Assembly: GCF_001625305.1 (NCBI RefSeq)
Contig: NW_017804242.1
Span: 3,997,232 to 4,061,231, forward strand
Length of the DNA: 64,000 bases
Origin: Branchiostoma belcheri
Lineage: Eukaryota; Chordata; Leptocardii; Amphioxiformes; Branchiostomatidae
Direction of reading: 5' to 3'
Both the position numbers and the translations under genes were made by a program. Each line of letters opens with the position of its first letter. Positions within the stretch are counted from its first letter, which is position 1. Positions 11,560 to 23,551 of this stretch are shown here, piece after piece. The notes under the pieces are model-generated. The model did not search any database. It saw only the letters and a program-made list of their open reading frames with translations, and had not been told where the DNA came from.

Positions 11560-13015
11560 GTCAAAAGGTAAAACTATAATTAAGTTCATCAATAAATTGA
11601 AAAGTGTTGAAAAAATGTTCCTAGAACTAGTACACAATGTAGCACCATTGGTAGCTTTTCGCGACTGAGAAAAAGCATTTGTCAGGGCCAGTGGAAGATG
11701 GTTAGTCGACCAAATCATTGAAAGATAGGTTGTCTCAGTAGTGCAGAACATTTATTTTTGATCAGCAATGAGTAATATGGTTGGCCAAATTTTGATCCAA
11801 ACCTACCTGATTTGTATTTCCCTCGTCGAAACAAATGATTGATCAGCCCTTAGGACATCCCTGTTTGAATGATTACTGTAGTAGAAAACTAGAAGTTTGG
11901 ATGAGGATTTTGGCATGATAGGCCCTACTGTTTTTAAGCCTAGGATAAAAATGTTTTGTTTCCACCTTTTTTTGTTACAGATCCTGGATACAGCCCTGGC
12001 CCTGATGCATTTCATTTTTACATAATTGTTAAACTGTGTGTGTTGGATTTATATAATAGTTCAGCCTAAATCTGAAATTATATAAGAAAAAGAAGGAAAA
12101 AAAAGATGGTTCCTATACCCAATGACCATATTTTTTTCAAAACATAACTGGAAACACAGACTGAAGTTTTTCTGATGCTTCATCAAGATACCAGGCATCA
12201 AATGTTACCAGTTATTAGTCACTACAGATTGATCTATGTCTGCAATCAATAGTTACTACTGCAGGAGGTCACCCAGACAAAGGTCTGGCATGAAATCAAA
12301 ATTTATATGTGCGTGATTTCTGGTATATCAGATATGATGTATAGCGATCAGTCGTAATTTGGAAGCTTGGCTATTTGGTGTATTTACGAGACAGTTTTTG
12401 TCATTCCAGTCAAATTTGGTGATACAATTTTTTTTCTGCAGGCAAGGCCTTGCAAATTCAGTTTCTTGGTTCATAAATTGCCTGACTCATTTTTTCTGGT
12501 TTGCAAAACAGAAAAAAAAACAGTTGCAGAAAGCCATTATCTTCTGAGTTCTCCCACTTTTTCCATTAAAAGTTTGAATGCATTTTTTGAATGATAAACC
12601 AGCCTAGTATATGTTGACTTTGTGGCTTCTATATCTGTAGCATTTCAGGCTATCATAGGATGCCTTGGCCAGTTTTTTTTGCCTGCTGTTTCGTTGATTT
12701 CCAACAAAAATCTGAGAACCAATGAAATTTGTTTATGACCTCATGAAAATTCACTTGTGCTGTATGGCAATGAACTGTTCTTACTAAAAAAAAATTATTA
12801 TTCAGAATTTATATGATGGCTGCTTCTGTATGCCAATTTGGGATCAATAAATTTGTAGCAAGTAGAGAGCATGATGGAAGATGTCAGGGGATGAGCGGCC
12901 ATATCTGTGTTTAATTTTGTAGAGAAGCCCCTGTATTCTCTATAGCTTTGATAAATATGACCATCATGGGAAATCAGTGAAGGTTTGAAGAATTTTCCTT
13001 TCTGTACTACAGTGT
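11560..13015. other. non-coding stretch, nothing defined
   Basis: AT-rich with homopolymer runs. A good acceptor-like tract (TTTTTTTTCTGCAG, ending near 12440) opens a frame to 12594, but the translation is low in complexity and not protein-like. Confidence 0.4.
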
Positions 13016-13065
13016 GTTTAAGGCCACACCAATTTATTTTGTTGGTTCTCTGAAATTTTTATGTA

Positions 13066-13401
13066 CAGGCCTCGAAATACTGGGTGCATGTGCATCCAAA
13101 TTTGGAGCTGTGCACCTTTTTTTTGTGGGTGCACCAGTGCACCCAAATATTCTCTCAGGTTTAACATATGTTAAGATTTTAATTGTATTGTAGTTACAGC
13201 ATATTTGTAACATCTAAGTGTCAGAAAAAATAATACAATCATTGTTATAATACTTTACTTGAAGTGAAACATAATTATAGTTTTTGCTGACATTCTACTT
13301 ATTTTATCTTATATGCCGCACCTGAAATATTTTTTGTGCACCCAATTTTTTAGGTTGGGTGCACCAGTGCACCTATTCCCAAAAATGAATTTCGAGCCCT
13401 A
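13066..13401. mobile_element. hAT-like element with CAGGCCTCGAAAT ends
   Basis: Starts CAGGCCTCGAAATAC and ends ATTTCGAGCCCTA, an inverted pair matching the ends of the element at 25291-25955. Just inside both ends lie GTGCACCAGTGCACC-type blocks, themselves near-palindromic. No transposase and no clean 8-bp duplication; only ATGTA is repeated at both edges. The hAT assignment rests on similarity of the ends to the CAGGGCTCGAAAT type seen in animal hAT elements. Confidence 0.5.
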
Positions 13402-13618
13402 ATGTAGAAAGAGGACGTACAAGTATGTAGTAAGCAGCAGACTCCATAAAAACAGAAGGCTGGGGTAGAAACTTGCATCTGCCTTGTTCACTCCCAGAAA
13501 CTCTGACTTCATGAGTACAGACTTCCCCATCAGACTCTGTTGTTATGTTGATATTCAAATTTAAGCAGCACTATTTTTTTCTAAATCCAAGAAAAAAAAA
13601 AATTCAAATACTGTGAAA

Positions 13619-13820
13619 TACTGTAAAATGAATACTGTAAAATACATTTAATTCTGCAGTCACTGTGGTTATATTTTATGGTAGGAGGGAAAAGGGGATA
13701 TTTTCAGTGTTCTAAATTTCTTGAAGCAGTTCTGTAATACAGTAGTCATGCATTTGCGGTGGGTAAGGTCACCGCGAAAACATAGCCGCTGCAAAAAATT
13801 CTGCATTTTGCATTATAAGC
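13619..13820. mobile_element. TACTGTAAATGC-family MITE
   Basis: TACTGTAAAAT end, GTGGTTATATTTTATGGTAG, TCTGTAATACAGTAGTCATG centre and a closing CTGCAAAAAATTCTGCATTT. About 200 bp, the usual length of the family here. Confidence 0.65.
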
Positions 13821-13856
13821 AGTCTAGAACGAATGAAAAAGAAAGTTGTTTATGTA

Positions 13857-14412
13857 GCTAGTTTAGTCTATTTCCGATGTGGCTGAGTATTAAAGATGCT
13901 AATGTCATAATTTTACAGCATCATCTAAAGACCTGGACCACAGATTGTGTTATCTACAATTTCCAGAGCTACATTACCACCGAGCTGAATTTACTGACTC
14001 CAATGAAATACTCCTCTGTCAGAGGCAAATTTCACCTCATATAGCTAGTTTAGTCTATTTCCAATGTCATTGTGTATTAAAGGTGCTAATGTCATAATTT
14101 TACAGCATCATCTAAAGACCTGGACCACAGATTGTGTTATCTACAATTTCCAGAGCTACATTACCACCGAGTTGAATTTAGTGACTCCAATCAAACTCTC
14201 CTCTGTCAGAGGCAAATTTCACCTCATATAGCTAGTTTAGTCTATTTCCAATGTCGTTGAGTATTAAAGGTGCTAATGTCATAATTTTACAGCATCATTC
14301 AAAGACCTGGACCACAGATTGTGTTATCTACAATTTCCAGAGCGACATTACCACCCAGTTGAATTTAGTGACTTCAATCAAACTCTCCTCTGTCAGGGGC
14401 AAATTTCACGCC
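13857..14412 (+). repeat. 187-bp tandem array, three copies
   Basis: GCTAGTTTAGTCTATTTCC begins each unit at 13857, 14044 and 14231, an exact 187-bp step. Units differ at only a few positions by eye; the third stops about 5 bp short. A shared internal block is GACCTGGACCACAGATTGTG. No coding frame runs through it. It abuts an older array of similar period. Confidence 0.9.
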
Positions 14413-14494
14413 ATGTTACCCCTGGAGTGACATGAGACGGATATTTATCACTGGTTGTTAAGGTGACAAATGGGGAACATCGTTGCACATATAC

Positions 14495-15400
14495 AGATTA
14501 GTTCAGCTTTTAGTGGGAGGTTTTTATTGTTCTGGTCACATAAAGACTAGAAGGGGGATCAGGTGGATGGCTGTAGGTCACAGTGTATTGTTTCTACTTC
14601 GGTATTTGTTCAAGCCGGTCTTTTGCTGTTTTGTACCACATGCTTTAGAGCTGGGTATAGTGAGTGTGAACTATCAGGTACTTTTATTGTTCTAGTCACA
14701 TTGGAAATAGAGTACAGTACTAATAAGAGTCAGATAGAAAATGTATGTTATTGTGTATTTTTTCTAGACTGGTATTTCGTGGTTAAAGCTTGGGTATTTT
14801 CTCGTCTCTTTTTCACCCTTTAGAATAGGGTGCAGTGATACCATACAATTAGTAATTATATAATTAGAGCTTTTATTGTTCTGGTTACTTGAGTAGTAAA
14901 TGCTCAGGTGTAATATACTATGTTATCCAGCATTGCTTCTTAACTGATATTTGTTAAAGCATGCTTTTTTTTTTTTGCTTTTGATCTGGGTACAGTAATG
15001 CATACTGTATACAATTAGTATACAATCAGTCGGTCAGCTTTGAAATTCGTTGTTTTGGTCAAATAAATAGAGGAGGGCTTTGGAAAATGTTATTGAAAAT
15101 TAATGAAAATTTTATCTTGTATGCCCTCTGTTTGTTATGGGCTTTACATCTAATTTGCTATTTTCTACTTCAATCTATTTAAACAGTTACAGTACGGCTA
15201 TACTATCAATATCTAATTAGTGGAAGCTTTGATTTGAAATTGGTTATTCTGGTCACTATAGAAAAGGGCTCAGGTGAAATCTGTATATCATCCGGTATTG
15301 CTTCTATTCTATTGATTATTTTTTTAAAGCAAAGGTCTTAAAGCTGTTTTCTGGCTCAATTCTTTAGGTTTGCTGCTACCGTATGGGTATTACACTTATA
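14495..15400 (+). repeat. degenerate tandem array, about 180-bp units, five copies
   Basis: TTGTTCTGGTCAC-like blocks recur near 14527, 14689, 14875, 15051 and 15246 (steps 162, 186, 176, 195). Each is followed, where preserved, by a GCTCAGGTG block, a (T)ATTGCTTCTA block, GGTATTTGTTAAAGC, and a TACAATTAG or TCTAATTAG block at the unit end. Divergence is high, so this is an old array. Confidence 0.65.
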
Positions 15401-15826
15401 ATGTTTTGTCTTTCTATAATACCATGTATGTTTTTTTGTATACGTGATTGTATTTTGTATATATGTATGTTGATATGATGAACTGACAATGTTGAGGGAT
15501 GATGTTGTTTGGTAAATGTATGTGTCACAATCTGTGCACGGATGTTTATGCTTAAGTCTATACTTTTGTGTGTTGATTACAATCTGGAATTTTAAGTCTT
15601 CCTCCATATTAATCGGCAGTTCCATGCAATGTAAGAGCACGCTGTCAGAATGTCTAATATCTAGACTCAGATTCAACCTTTGGTATTGAAATAATCAGTA
15701 CATTAATTTTGATTGGAAGTAAGTTCAGCACCAAGGACAGGGCTGGAAACAAACCAGCTCCCCTCATTCCACATGTTTTCTGTAATGTTTTTACAAATTA
15801 ACCTGTTTTCTTGTTTTTTCTTCCAG

Positions 15827-15883
15827 GATCCTTCATTGAAGTACTGACAGAAGAATATACTGAAGAGAGAAGACTTCGTAAAG
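15827..15883 (+). CDS. candidate internal coding exon, 57 bp
   Basis: A long pyrimidine tract (TTTTCTTGTTTTTTCTTCCAG) ends at 15826 and a donor GTACTA follows at 15884. Of the three frames only one is open; it reads SFIEVLTEEYTEERRLRK with two bases before and one after, so the exon is phase-symmetric and could be skipped without shifting the frame. The peptide is highly charged and helix-prone. I do not recognise the protein. An alternative donor, GTAAAG at 15878, would shorten it. No neighbouring exon was found. Support is from splice signals and composition only. Confidence 0.35.
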
Positions 15884-16049
15884 GTACTACTTTGATATCT
15901 CTTTAGTATGATATTTTCAGTATATCCCAATTGGTACTTCATTAGAAATAATGACTATTACAAATTTTAAAGCAGTTTCAACATGTTTTTTATGGAGATA
16001 TTTGTAATTGTATGATTGTTACGTACCATTTGAGACCCTGTTTTTTTGG

Positions 16050-16230
16050 TACTGTACAATGCATTTATCGTTGCAGTGCTTTTATTTCACGGTATGAGTG
16101 AAAAGGAGGTTTTCACGTTACTTGTAGTACAGTCATTAGAACTGAAAAAAAATATTCATGCTGCTATGATTTTTCATAGTAAGATGCCACTGCAAATAAA
16201 ACCACTGTGAAAGTTTCTGCATTTACAGTA
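16050..16230. mobile_element. TACTGTAAATGC-family MITE
   Basis: Runs from TACTGTACAATGCATTTATC to GAAAGTTTCTGCATTTACAGTA; the inner arms TTGCAGTGCTTTTATTTCACGG and CTGCAAATAAAACCACTGTG are inverted. Confidence 0.75.
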
Positions 16231-17742
16231 ATAAATTCATATGGGTGGTTCATATTCATAGGAAAACACATGCATGTCATGTAAGCCAATTCTAGGTATC
16301 TACTTGTAAGTTGTAGAGATTAGTGTTTGGAGTCCTGGAGAAGTATGAAAGCACAGAAAGTTGGGCTGGGAAAGGCAACCTCACGTTAAACTTAAAGTGA
16401 CTATTATACTGTAACAAATGTAAAATGTTATTCACTAGTAGAGAGATGTTCTTGTGTAAACTTTTCTAAGCTCTGCCCTATGGGCAAGTATGAAATCCAA
16501 ACAGACAAGCAGCCATGGGAAGCACAGAAAACCGAGTCTGGGAAAGACAAAACCTCACGTAGAAGTGAATGGATCCACCAGTAACAAATGTCAAGTGTAC
16601 AGGACGTGGTCACCCCAGGATTTATGGGTCAGGGCACCGAGCATCTGGTGTGGTGTGGGAAGCTATAATTAGCCACCCCAGTTCATTACCCTTTGACCTG
16701 CGGGTCAGTCCATCATTGATGCACGGGGTGGGGCAGGATTGTCACCACTGTCTGGCAGAGGTCACGAACAAAGAGAAGGGAGGTCAGCTGATGTTGTAGC
16801 AATAGTGACCTGTGTGATTGTTGACTGACAAGGGCAAATGAATCTCTCATCAATTTACTGATTGTTAGGATGTAGGGTTGTAGAGCAAAATGGTCTTGTT
16901 TTTTTGTAATTTCTTTTTCAAAATCATTCTTTATATTATTTCTTTCACTATAAAAAATAGTGAACATTCCACAAAAATATTTGAAAACACTGAGCCATAA
17001 GTAACAAGAAAATGGATAAATAAAAACCAATACAGTATTAGTGATGAAATGATGTTATTGTTTGAAAAATAATTGGCATAGAAAGTTGGTCTAAAATGTA
17101 ACCTGGTTCATTTTAGAAAGGGGGGATGGCGAGAATTATTTTAGTCAAGAAATTACGACAATTTATTCTTGGTATTTCATGACAAAAAAATGGCCACCCT
17201 TGTTTTTTTGAATTCAAAGTGAATCATCTGCAAATGTTGGAGAACTTTCTGTAACAATTGAGACCAAGACTTCCTGTTATTTAACTCAAATGTTGATATC
17301 TGCCATACAAATAGAATTACCATGTTCTGGGAATGTGCTACTTCCCCATTCCGATTAATAGTTCTGATCTCAGCAAAAACATATTTCTGCATAACACATT
17401 TAAAATCCATTCTGCTGCCAACGCAGCACTATCATTGCCGGGATATGATTAGATTGCCTCCAGAATTTCCTGTACAGCTCATATCTGTTGTGTCAATTTT
17501 TGCTATGAACTTCCGGAGTGCGTCACAATGATGATCATATGGCTATGTCATATAGATAACGTTTTGGCACTGTGACAATTCAACACAGTCACTTTGTTTT
17601 TGCTATGTGTGGAAGAAAACCGTCAAAGATAAGTTAGCACACTTTTTGATATCAGTATGGATGACACAGTAAAAATGCTAAGGCAGCACATTGCACAACC
17701 AGCCAGTGAAAAAAGTATCAATTGCTACACCTCAAGTAGTAG

Positions 17743-17829
17743 TACTGTAATTCCTGATTTTTCATGGTACTTTTTTATGTTCGCGGTTTTTGTGGTCACT
17801 TCTATACCGCAAACTTATCATTACAGTAA
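17743..17829. mobile_element. short TACTGTAAT-ended inverted element
   Basis: TACTGTAATTCC and ATTACAGTA close an 87-bp segment with TTCGCGGTTTTTG inside, a block typical of the TACTGTAAATGC MITEs. Probably an internally deleted relative. Confidence 0.35.
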
Positions 17830-17960
17830 CTATTTAAAATAATTCATACTCACTGACTTTCTTTTTTCTGCACCTGCTGAACATATAGTTCTGTGAACAC
17901 CGCCATGTTGCTGCCATTAAAATAAAGTAATATATAATTATAATAAAAGATGACAGCTTT

Positions 17961-18277
17961 ACTACTAACATTTACTTTAAATAGGTAATTAGCCTTGGCT
18001 TGCACCTAGATGTGAAAGATGCCTTCTAACCCTGGATGTATATCTTGTACATTAGTAATCGTGAGCGAGACAATATGTACTGCCACTCCTAACATGATAG
18101 GGAGAATGATGAACAGACTACTAACTTTTATTTTAAATAGGTACATTAGCTTTAGCTTGCACCTAGATGTGAAAGATGGTTTCTAACCCTGGATGTATTT
18201 CTTGTACATTACTAATCGTGAGTGAGACATTATGTACTGCCACCTCTAACATAATAGGAATAGTGATGAACAGACTA
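17961..18277 (+). repeat. tandem duplication, period about 157 bp
   Basis: TGCACCTAGATGTGAAAGAT recurs at 18001 and 18158, and ACTACTAAC at 17961 and 18117. About 85-90% identical by eye, with GATGAACAGACTA closing both copies. Confidence 0.85.
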
Positions 18278-18784
18278 GTGTAGTGATGTTGTCAACTCGG
18301 ACCGGTCCATTACCTGATTACCCCGCCTGTAGCTGGCCTAATCACGGTAAATGGATTTGCCGGACAGTCTCCATCGATCCTGGTCTCCCTGCTAGACTTG
18401 ATGTCTGAGGCAGTTTGTGATGAGGAAACAATTACAGACAGAAGGATCAATCAGGATGGCGTGTTCCAAGGCAAGGCTAACACATTTCCTTGGTTCCTTG
18501 CAGAAAATACTCCTCAGAATCTTGGTCCGGTTGTTCATCTTGAGTCATGCCAAAGTAACTATATCATAAAGCCAAGCAGTTGTTTAGGACTCGACCTATA
18601 TGTGGTTGTGAAACCCTGGCTCCAGGGACAATGGCAGTCAGCTTACAAACGAACCACGCTAACCACTTGGCAAAAGGTTCGTACCCATTGGACTGGTGCT
18701 TGAACCTCACTGTTACAACCGAGAAAGGAACAAACTTTTTGTCAGTTGTATTTTTGAACCCTCATGTCTGTTTTATGTGGAACA

Positions 18785-18903
18785 GTCTTGAGACAGTCTC
18801 GGGACATTCTTGGGACAGTCTTGACTTGAGACAGTCTTGGGAGTCTTGGGACAGTCTTGAGACAGTCTTGAGACAGTCTTGGGACAGTCTTGGGACAGTC
18901 TTG
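18785..18903 (+). repeat. 11-bp minisatellite (ACAGTCTTGGG)n
   Basis: About ten units of ACAGTCTTGGG or ACAGTCTTGAG with a few irregular steps. It makes the repetitive frames seen on both strands here; these are not genes. Confidence 0.85.
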
Positions 18904-19339
18904 CATGTGTCACACAAGTTAAAAAAAATCTGCCTTGGATGGATGCTTGGATGGATGTCAAAATGGTAGGACAGCCTACAATAAATGTGACCGTACAGTA
19001 ATATGGCAAGATTTATAGTCCTAGTCTGCCTTAAGCCATGAGTCACAATTCCATCCATTATGTACTGAACAAAAAAATCAATACATATTGCTTCAAGCCT
19101 TGTATCCAGTCCATTTGGCACATTGAAGATCATGTATAGTGGATATGAGACTGATCACTTGGCACCTTGAACTGCCACACGGTGTCAAGGTCCCGCCGTA
19201 AAGACGTCACTGATATCATAAAATCAATGTTCAACTTGGCTGGTGGACTGTTAAAAGTGCTTTGGCTTCACCTGCCTTGTGGATTATTATCGATTTCGTG
19301 CTGCAGAACTTTTGGTAATTACCTAATTGGACTCAGTAA

Positions 19340-19600
19340 GTTCAAAGTGGCAAGGTGGTCCTCTGGTAAGGGTTGTTGGCCTTCAGAATGAAAAGGTTCT
19401 GTGTTTGAATCTCTGGTCTGCCCCTATGTTGTGCCTTTGGGAATTTTATACCTACTTCATCACTTGACTCTGGTGAAAATGACTACCTAGCTTTAGTTAG
19501 GGACGTCCTCTCAGATAGGATGTAAAGCCGGAGGTCCCACGTTTGAGCAGATACATGCTTCAAATGGGTTAGATCTAGTCCGGGAGAACCAACCATGCAC
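19340..19600 (+). mobile_element. tRNA-derived SINE
   Basis: A box TGGTCCTCTGGTAAGGG (19354 onward) and B box ending GTTTGAATCTC about 50 bp further on, followed by the same body as the SINE at 2452 (GTTGTGCCTTTGGG, ACTACCTAGCTTTAG, GGATGTAAAGCCGGAGGTCC). Not a functional tRNA: no cloverleaf closes. Confidence 0.7.
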
Positions 19601-20616
19601 TACACAAATCCAAAACAGTATTCATCCCATTTTACCTGAGTTATGTATGCAAAACAAATGTTCAAAGTAGAGTTTTCACTTTAAATTATATGGTCTGTCA
19701 CTTTTGCTACTGTAGTACTGGTAAATCAAAATGTATGATGCCTAAAAATAAATGAAAATCCATGTTTCAATTATAGTTTTTATACAGCGATTTCAATGTT
19801 TTTGCGCTGTATGATCCAATTGTTTTTGCTGTCAGCTTTTGAAACGTCACATCTCTGTAAAAATCTGACAGGTATATTTTGAAATGTACAGGAAGAAGAT
19901 TTTTAATGTTAAAACCTGGCAATCTAATGATCTTGCAACTCAAAGCCTTTGCAGGCACTTTGTATAGTACAATGTATCTGAGTGTGCTAAGCTGTTATTG
20001 TAACCTTTCATGTAGCTCTGTGTACTTACACAGCATACTCATGGTTGAAAACTCAAACCACCAGAGGTTTGTAGTTCCACAAGGGGTTTGTAGTTATTGT
20101 AATCCTCAGCCAGAGTTTACTTTTCAAATTTTGAGACTGGGATTTGGGCAGCCTGTAGGGGGTTGGTTTCGGAAGTTCTTTATTGGCAACAATCCAGAAT
20201 TTTTTTCACATTGACATTGAAGGATGGACACAAAGAGCTCTAGGGTTTTTCCAGTGGTGTTTTTGTTCTATGGGGAAAACTGTATATGTTAGGAAATAAT
20301 TGAGCATCACTTGTAGCAATGCATGCAGGTGTACGAATTCTACTATGTGCTCTCATGGGTTTGCTTGATGTTTATTCAAGAATTTGTACAAAATATAAAG
20401 CATTCAAATTGAGCTTTTAACAGGAAAAATAGACATAGCATTCCCCAAATGGTACTCCCAGTCCCAGTAGAATATCCTCCAAATGTAGGATTTCAGAATA
20501 GTGCAAACAACAAAAAACCAAATGTTACTGTAAATATAATGCTTTTGAGTAAGTTTTAGTCACTTTGTGTGCCTGTAACACAGTACTAGCAGAATGTACA
20601 GAAGCTGGTTTCCACT

Positions 20617-20815
20617 ACGTAACTCTAAAAGCTTTCATGGTGGTTTTATTTTTGCAGTTTTTGCAAAATCATAATACTGTGCAGACATCATTTTATAGTT
20701 GTACTGTACTACAGAATTGTTTTCAACTGTGAAGTTCAAACACTGAGAAAACCTTTAATTTCCTTTTTACTGTGAAATAAAACTACTGCAAATTAAGGTA
20801 AAAGCATTTACAGTA
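20617..20815. mobile_element. TACTGTAAATGC-family MITE
   Basis: GGTGGTTTTATTTTTGCAG, a TACTGTACTACAGAATTG centre, CTGTGAAATAAAACTACTGC and GCATTTACAGTAC. The left end is worn. Confidence 0.65.
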
Positions 20816-21396
20816 CTGCATACAGAGGGCAGTTTGCACTAATATGGTATGAAATTTATGGGTGATTATGAGTGTGTAAGGTCGAGAGAGGTCATGCCCT
20901 GCTGTGTTGGAACATGGGTCTGCAAATATGATATCTATTGTGTGTCCACTCCCAGTCCAATATCACATGCCCCAGTCCCCCTACGGACAATTATTGCAAT
21001 TTGGCTGGACAGCCAGTGACGTTTGAGATATTTGTATCCTCGCACGGTCATCACACATTTGTAAAATCCATGGGGTATGAAAAATATGTGGAATACAGAT
21101 GATGTGTATGCAAATTTTGCATTCATTTTGAGGCAATTATGGAGAGTGGGGGGGAAATTGCATTTCATAAATTTTCATGAAGTATGTATGTTGAATATCT
21201 GTTTCTGATGAATTCATAGCATTGCTGGCAAAAGTCTAAAATATTGTGTCTGAACTTGTGGTGAAATGATCAACATTTGATAGCTAATTTAATTTTAGAG
21301 GACACATACTCACTGTCTAGTCTATTTTACATGTAACATAAACTATAGACAGTTATTGCTATCATATCTGGTCAAAATTCAAACATTCTTCTTGCT

Positions 21397-21520
21397 TGAA
21401 TGAATGAATGAATGAATGAATGAATGAATGAATGAATGAATGAATGAATGAATGAATGAATGAATGAATGAATGAATGAATGAATGAATGAATGAATGAA
21501 TGAATGAATGAATGAATGAA
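21397..21520 (+). repeat. (TGAA)31 microsatellite
   Basis: Thirty-one uninterrupted TGAA units. The sequence after it matches the segment after the short TGAA run at 8173, so it probably expanded from the tail of a retroelement lying on the minus strand (21397-21600). Confidence 0.95.
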
Positions 21521-22250
21521 TTCTATTACTCAACAATCCTACAAAGTATGATGCATATGGCAATGTCAATTATCAAACAACAATACTGCAAGGCTAATCT
21601 AGCCTGTCCTATGTTGAACTGTACCTCAGTGGTATTACTCTATATTACCAGAGCTTCTCTTTCTTTACTGTAAGGCAAGTCATTACGAATGAAAGTCATC
21701 TTCAACATTTTCATGACACAATAAAACTATCAGCAGCAAACTCTAATATTATACATAATTATATGCCATGCCTAATCCCACTCAGCAAACTTTGGTCCCT
21801 TTCTTCTTTTTCCATCTAAACTTCAAAGAGTCCCTGCCCTTTCGACTGTACCAATAATGTATTAACTGGTCTCAAGTGGACTTATCCCTCTGCTTGGTTG
21901 ATTGTAGCTGAAAGCTGCTTTTATCAGTGTGATGCCACCTCTGCTCACACCTGTGGCTGATGATAATGACACACCTGCAGTGTTACCTGTCCACCCCCAG
22001 AAAAACTGTGTTGAAGTTGCTTGCAAAGCCGTATATTTTGGATTGTACGTCATCTCTCAAACTCTCTGAAACCTTATTTTAATATGCACTTTTAGAAATA
22101 GTTTTATTGAGTGAACTGGGTAAAATATCTGTCCCTTCCACATAAAAAAAAACAACCAAAACAAAAAAACCAACAATAAACAAACAGAGGGACAGGTCCT
22201 GGAGACAGCCTTGGTCCTAATCCATCATAAATAACTGCTGTAATCTTTAT

Positions 22251-22451
22251 TACCTCCATTAAAGATGAAGGTATTGTTTTTGGTCTGTGTCTGTATTTCT
22301 GCATATTTGTGGTCAGCATAACTTATAAAGGCCTGAATGCATTGTAATGATATTTGGTATGCAGGTACATGTAGGTCTTGGGAAGATGAAGGTCAATGTC
22401 AATTATGGGCCTCCTGGTGGGTGTCCCCGCACTGAATATTTCATGGAGGTA
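22251..22451. mobile_element. interspersed repeat with TACCTCCAT inverted ends
   Basis: TACCTCCATTAAA at 22251 is inverted in TTTCATGGAGGTA ending at 22451. The interior (GGTCAGCATAACTTATAAAG, ATGATATTTGGTATGCAGGT) has the look of a dispersed repeat, but no second copy lies in this window. Confidence 0.35.
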
Positions 22452-23039
22452 TGAGATTTCTGAACTCTTGTTTGCTTGGAACTTCCAGGACTTTGAGGCT
22501 ATAATTCATCAAACTGCAATGATATATACAATCTAGAACGTGTAGGTGGAAGCAGCTTCATTTAAACTAAATGTCTTGTCAGCAACAAGAACAAGTGACT
22601 GTGAATTTTTGTTGTAGGTATAGAACAAAAATGTCCTTCTGAGAATGCCAAAAATTATGAAGGGTGCCAACAACTGCACCATGTTACAAACATCTTTCAT
22701 CTACCAACACTTTGTTTTGCCCCAGAGGGCACCCCGATGTCAGCACACTCTCTCAACACCCTGGCAGCCAATTTTTCCCTGTCATGGTTGAAAAGAAAAA
22801 TTGTGTCAGATTCTATCAGTCATTGGAGAAATGTTCCTCAGACACACACTTCAGGTAAACTAGATTTGACCCCGTTTGACAAACATAGCCATGTATATGC
22901 TTTATTATTACCGGTAGAAAAAATATAGAAACTCGTAATTAGCCCCACTCTATTGTAACATTACATGTATATCAAAGACCTTGTTGTTTGAGTAATTAGG
23001 ATATATTAGGTTTTATTCTTCATTAGGCCTTATTCAATA

Positions 23040-23110
23040 CATTTTTTTGTTGTACATTGCCATACATTGAACCATGTGCAATTGTCGTGCAATAAAATTT
23101 TCATTTTAAC
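23040..23110 (+). mobile_element. possible LINE 3' end
   Basis: TTGTACATTGCCATACATTG followed by GTGCAATTGTCGTGCAATAA and AAATTTTC resembles the 3' tails of CR1/L2-type retroelements. There is no coding remnant upstream. Confidence 0.25.
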
Positions 23111-23551
23111 CTCACAACTCTAAGTTTAAAGTGTGTCAGTCAAATTGTAAAGAACATCTCATCAGATGAAACTACAGTTTGTCATATCTGCCCAGGCAAG
23201 AATACCACTCACTTTTTTTCTAATAACTTGTTGATGCTATGAATGTTGGTTTATTGAAGGTCAATGACCTGTAAAATAAACAACTCACTGTCAAAACAAA
23301 CATGTTTTCATTCAGCCTATCCGTCTACTTTGTTACTAAACATCCTTCTGCATTCCATATCCAGGTCCGTATTTTATACTCGAGTCGAGGACAGGAGACC
23401 TTGTCCTTCATCCTAGAAATGTTAAACTTCTTTAAGCTACCTGTCAAGTTATGAATCTGTGCCAATTAAGCGCTAATGAGATATGATATGATTCTTAAAT
23501 TTTGCTAGAAGCAAACGATTATTATCATTTAATTGGTATTAAGAAAAGCTA

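Noticed and set aside
13857..14412. CRISPR-like array
   Set aside because: Units are contiguous 187-bp repeats without short repeats and unique spacers, and the DNA is eukaryotic.
18398..18703. 101-codon plus-strand frame as a gene
   Set aside because: It overlaps another frame at 18580 and has no signal, domain or splice context; the neighbouring minisatellite inflates open frames.
21372..21569. Minus-strand frame with Ile-His-Ser-Phe repeats
   Set aside because: Produced by the TGAA microsatellite.
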